A DNA stretch of 7,095 bases from contig JAITBO010000319.1 in the NCBI GenBank assembly GCA_031283505.1, positions 1 to 7,095 on the forward strand. Reading direction: 5' to 3'. The DNA comes from Treponema sp. (GTDB taxonomy: Bacteria > Spirochaetota > Spirochaetia > Treponematales > Breznakiellaceae). Below are positions 4,628 through 7,095 of the stretch, piece after piece. The notes under the pieces are model-generated. The model searched no databases. It saw nothing but the letters and a program-made list of their open reading frames with translations, and was not told the DNA's origin. Made by a program: the position numbers and the translations under genes. Position 1 is the stretch's first letter. Every line of letters begins with the position of its first letter.

Positions 4628-7095
4628 TCTATTATTATGCCCCTGTCGCGGGATTCTTTCCGTGCTATTCCCCGGTCCAGTTCGCCGGAACCGTACATGG
4701 TGTTCACTTCGTCCCGTATGATCATGTGCAGGGCCCCCCGGTCAAACACGGGTTTCTCCACCCTGGCGCCGGATGAATAGTTTTTTACGTCTACGTTCAA
4801 CGACACGCCGTCACCGCCGCCGTTGCCGTGGGCAAGCTGCGCTATGGCGGCCATGGTGTTCTGAAACTGGGAGGGGGTAAGCACCACTTCCCCTGCCTTG
4901 AGCACCGCCGGGACCTCCTGGCCGGACGCGCCCTGGGCCACTCCGCCCTGGTGGAACCGGGGGGGCTTCGGCTTCGCGGCGACAACAAGGGCCACGTTCA
5001 GGGCCCCGAGCACGGCGGCAACAATAGCTCCCGGCGGGCCGCTTTGTGCCTGGGCAGTCAGGACGCCCAGCGCCGCCTGGCCGTTGGCAAGAATGATGTT
5101 CATGGCATATTGGGCCACATCCGCCTTGTATTTATCCATGGCGGCCTCGCGCCGCAACTCCTTTTCCCTTTTCTCCCGTTCCTCGTCGCTCTGGACCATC
5201 TCGTCGTTTTCCCGCAACTTTGCCTCAAGCTCCGCGTCAATGACACTGTTCCAGATGGAAAAAAGGCTGTTCGCCGCCTGGGTAAAGGCGTTAAGGTAAT
5301 CGGAAGCGTTTTGCTTTAATTGTTCCCATTTTGTTTTGTCCAGGTTTTTGATTTTCTCGTTGGTGTCTTCTTCAATCGCGACTATTTGATCATCCATTTC
5401 CTGATAAATAAGCCTCCGCGCTTCCGTATACTGGTTTTCGGCCTGGATCATGGCCTGTTTCATGGCCTCGTCTTTTCCGGCCGCCAAATTCAAAAGATCT
5501 TTGTTTTTATCAGCCTCGGCGGCAAGCAGTTGGTTATTTTTTTCTTCCGGGGTCAGCCCTTCGGAGATGGTAATAACCTGCCCGGGGTATATTATGTCCG
5601 GATTTTTTATTTCTTTATTGAGGGCCAGGATCGCTTTTATCGTTGTTCCGTACTTTTGGGCAATATCTTTTAACGTATCGTCTGTCTCTGCCCTGTACGT
5701 TTTCTGTTCTGTTGTCGCCTGCTTGTTTATTTTTTCGACGGTTAGCCTGTATTTTTCTTCAACTTCCCTGTTGTGGTCCGCTATCCACTCAGTCTGTTTC
5801 TCCTTGTTTTTCTGTAATTCTTCCCATTCTTTCTGGGTCTTGCTGATCTTGTCATCCGCGGTTTGTTTAGCCATCAGTTTTTCATGTTCCGCGGCGTTGT
5901 TGATTGCCGTAACCGCCGCCGCCTCTCTCTGTCTCTGGGTGTCTGTCCAGAACGGAAGAAACCATTTCTGATAGTCTTCCATGGCCTTTTTTTCCGCATC
6001 CGACAGCTTTTCCGAATTCCTCTGGTTTTCCGAATCCTTCGCTTCCTTGACGGCGCTTTCGTATAGGGATGACGCCGAACCGGCAAAGTTTTTCTGCGCT
6101 TTGGCCAAATCCTCAAGCCGTTTTTTCTGCGCTTCGGCTAAATCCTCAAGCCGCCTTTTCTGCGCCGCGGCGGTCATCTGCTCGGCGCGGTACTGGTCCC
6201 AGCTTGCCTGCAACGCCCGGCGGCGTACCGTATCCTCCTCGGCGGTCCCGTCGATGAGTTCCCGGAGTATCTTGAGCTGGTTCCCGTAAGCCTGGACCTC
6301 GGCGTCAAGGAGTTCCTTCCGGACCTCAAGGCTGTCCACCGCCCTGTCTTCCAGTTCGGCCTTTTCGAGTATTTCCTGTTTCTGGCGTTCCAGGTTTTTC
6401 AGGTTGTCTCCCTGCAGCCTGTCCGCGGCCTCGACATCCAGTTGGGCATATTCCGCGCGGAGTTCGGCGAAGGTCCGTTTTTCCTCCTCCCCGGCATCGC
6501 CGAACTCTTTAATCAGCGCCGTGTACGCGTTGACACGGGCGTTGAGGATTTGTTTTTGGATTTCTTCCGACTGGATGTTCTTCCCTTCCAGTTTGGCTTT
6601 TTTGGTTATGAGGGCGATTTCCTGTTCAAGGGCTTTTCTGATTTCCTCGCGCTTATTGGCTATAGTTTCCTGCCGGGCAATTTCGTCTTGCTGAGGTTTG
6701 TTGTCATCGGCTTCACTGATCTTTTGTTCAGCGTTCCAAGCCATCTGTTGTCTAATACTCTCCATAATAAATTCAAGTTCTTTTTTACGCTGGTCAAACG
6801 TCTGTCCGCTTTGTTCTAAACGATCTCGTATAGAATTCATTTCCCGCATTTCTTGAGGCGATAGTTTCCTAGTCCCAATTGTGTCAATTAAATCAAGCTC
6901 ATGTTGCAATACGACAATATTCTGTTCGGAATTCCATCTCCGCCGCTCGTCTCTTTGCTCTTCAAATCTTATGTTTCGCTCATGTTCCTTGATTTTTTTT
7001 TCATAAATATTTGCCTCGGCAATACCGGCATCCTCCATCATCCTGTTTAATTCTTCTATCGCCTGTTTTTCGGCGTTTATCTTTACCGTTGCCTC
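4624..7095 (-). CDS. Tail tape measure protein (5' end beyond window)
   Basis: The frame is open from the right edge to the TGA at 4624: 823 residues visible. An ATG at 7041 is in frame, but the reading frame continues upstream without a stop, so the true start lies outside. Numbering is from that ATG. Residues 1-450 are highly charged heptad-like coiled coil with divergent ~79-residue repeats (132-289) and an 11-residue tandem repeat (293-314). A LysM domain spans 449-493. More coiled coil follows to 635. Residues 645-690 are hydrophobic (YAMNIILANGQAALGVL, PGAIVAAVLGALNVALVVAA), as in tape measures that enter the inner membrane. Then comes the C-terminal family pattern FHQGGVAQG (696-704) and VPAVLKAGEVVLTPSQF (710-726). 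Tape measures set tail length at roughly 0.15 nm per residue, so the visible part alone would correspond to at least about 120 nm. Position and size support the call; there is no visible muramidase domain. Confidence 0.85.
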   Translation of the reverse strand, partial: EATVKINAEKQAIEELNRMMEDAGIAEANIYEKKIKEHERNIRFEEQRDERRRWNSEQNIVVLQHELDLIDTIGTRKLSPQEMREMNSIRDRLEQSGQTFDQRKKELEFIMESIRQQMAWNAEQKISEADDNKPQQDEIARQETIANKREEIRKALEQEIALITKKAKLEGKNIQSEEIQKQILNARVNAYTALIKEFGDAGEEEKRTFAELRAEYAQLDVEAADRLQGDNLKNLERQKQEILEKAELEDRAVDSLEVRKELLDAEVQAYGNQLKILRELIDGTAEEDTVRRRALQASWDQYRAEQMTAAAQKRRLEDLAEAQKKRLEDLAKAQKNFAGSASSLYESAVKEAKDSENQRNSEKLSDAEKKAMEDYQKWFLPFWTDTQRQREAAAVTAINNAAEHEKLMAKQTADDKISKTQKEWEELQKNKEKQTEWIADHNREVEEKYRLTVEKINKQATTEQKTYRAETDDTLKDIAQKYGTTIKAILALNKEIKNPDIIYPGQVITISEGLTPEEKNNQLLAAEADKNKDLLNLAAGKDEAMKQAMIQAENQYTEARRLIYQEMDDQIVAIEEDTNEKIKNLDKTKWEQLKQNASDYLNAFTQAANSLFSIWNSVIDAELEAKLRENDEMVQSDEEREKREKELRREAAMDKYKADVAQYAMNIILANGQAALGVLTAQAQSGPPGAIVAAVLGALNVALVVAAKPKPPRFHQGGVAQGASGQEVPAVLKAGEVVLTPSQFQNTMAAIAQLAHGNGGGDGVSLNVDVKNYSSGARVEKPVFDRGALHMIIRDEVNTMYGSGELDRGIARKESRDRGIIIE
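5563..5697 (-). other. LysM peptidoglycan-binding domain inside the tape measure protein
   Basis: Residues 449-493 (from the ATG at 7041) read as a complete LysM: Y-R-A-E-T-D-D-T-L-x-x-I-A at the start, QKYGTTIKAILALN in the centre, and NPDIIYPGQVITIS at the end. The usual LysM signature is T-L-x-x-I-A-x-x-Y-G-x-x, a central L-x-x-x-N, and I-x-P-G-Q-x-I-x-I, and all of these positions are present. LysM binds N-acetylglucosamine chains of cell walls. It is flanked by coiled coil on both sides and is not a separate gene. Confidence 0.88.
6100..6165 (-). repeat. 33-bp direct tandem repeat in the tape measure gene
   Basis: Two adjacent 33-base units encode AQKRRLEDLAE (residues 293-303) and AQKKRLEDLAK (304-314), followed by the start of a third (AQKN). 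The units keep reading frame, and 11 residues is three helical turns, so copy number could change coiled-coil length without breaking the gene. Confidence 0.75.
6175..6648 (-). repeat. Two divergent ~79-residue coiled-coil repeats in the tape measure
   Basis: Residues 132-210 and 211-289 align at an offset of 79. KKAKLE (147-152) faces EKAELE (226-231), NARVNAY (167-173) faces DAEVQAY (246-252), and both end in a charged Ala-rich helix. Similarity is only visible at protein level, so this would be an old duplication. Low-complexity helical sequence can mimic such matches. Confidence 0.45.

Noticed and set aside
5563..5697. LysM stretch as part of a separate endolysin gene
   Set aside because: The frame is continuous with the tape measure on both sides, with no start, ribosome site or lytic domain.
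6993..7001. Run of nine A on the coding strand of the tape measure gene as a programmed frameshift site
   Set aside because: Both the -1 and +1 frames reach a stop within a few codons, and the known tail frameshift (lambda G/GT type) lies before the tape measure gene, not inside it.
1..7095. Search for tRNA, CRISPR array, insertion sequence, promoter or terminator hairpin
   Set aside because: No convincing candidate was seen by eye; the window is filled with overlapping coding sequence and has no intergenic space for them.

Overview
The whole window reads as one late-gene block of a tailed phage or prophage, transcribed entirely from the minus strand. It covers the tail tape measure gene and everything after it down to the tail tip and host-recognition protein. 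Gene order in the direction of transcription (high to low coordinates): tape measure protein (cut by the right edge), a lambda gpM-like minor tail protein, a lambda gpL-like tail tip protein, a small NlpC/P60 cysteine peptidase (the lambda gpK position), and a very long lambda gpJ-like protein (cut by the left edge). This is collinear with lambda H-M-L-K-I-J, except that no separate gene I exists: its features appear at the N-terminus of the J-like protein.

Layout: 4624-7095 tape measure with long coiled coils, an embedded LysM domain, a hydrophobic C-terminal region and a short tandem repeat; 4238-4627 gpM-like; 3750-4238 gpL-like without the cysteine-rich C-terminal domain; 3397-3747 NlpC/P60 with a visible Cys/His/His set; 1-3410 the I-J fusion-like tip protein. 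The last 290 or so residues of this protein are a linker module, a short Gly-X-Y run and two complete plus one truncated copy of a ~95-residue repeat. Genes overlap by 1 to 14 bases or are 2 bases apart, so translation is probably coupled on one mRNA. No promoter, terminator, tRNA, insertion sequence, CRISPR array or intergenic stretch over a few bases is visible. Plus-strand open frames are antisense shadows.

How the parts work together (family knowledge plus inference): the tape measure sets tail length and may act during DNA entry. The gpM- and gpL-like proteins cap the tip end of the tail tube. The peptidase can cut cell-wall peptide cross-links or help tip assembly. The J-like protein forms the central tip and fibre, with its distal repeats reaching the host surface. 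The lambda-type tip suggests a siphovirus-like phage of a host with an outer membrane. There are no host genes, so I cannot name the taxon. Base composition is uneven: my hand counts inside the tape measure gene alone range from about 39% to 68% GC, which points to mosaic origin.
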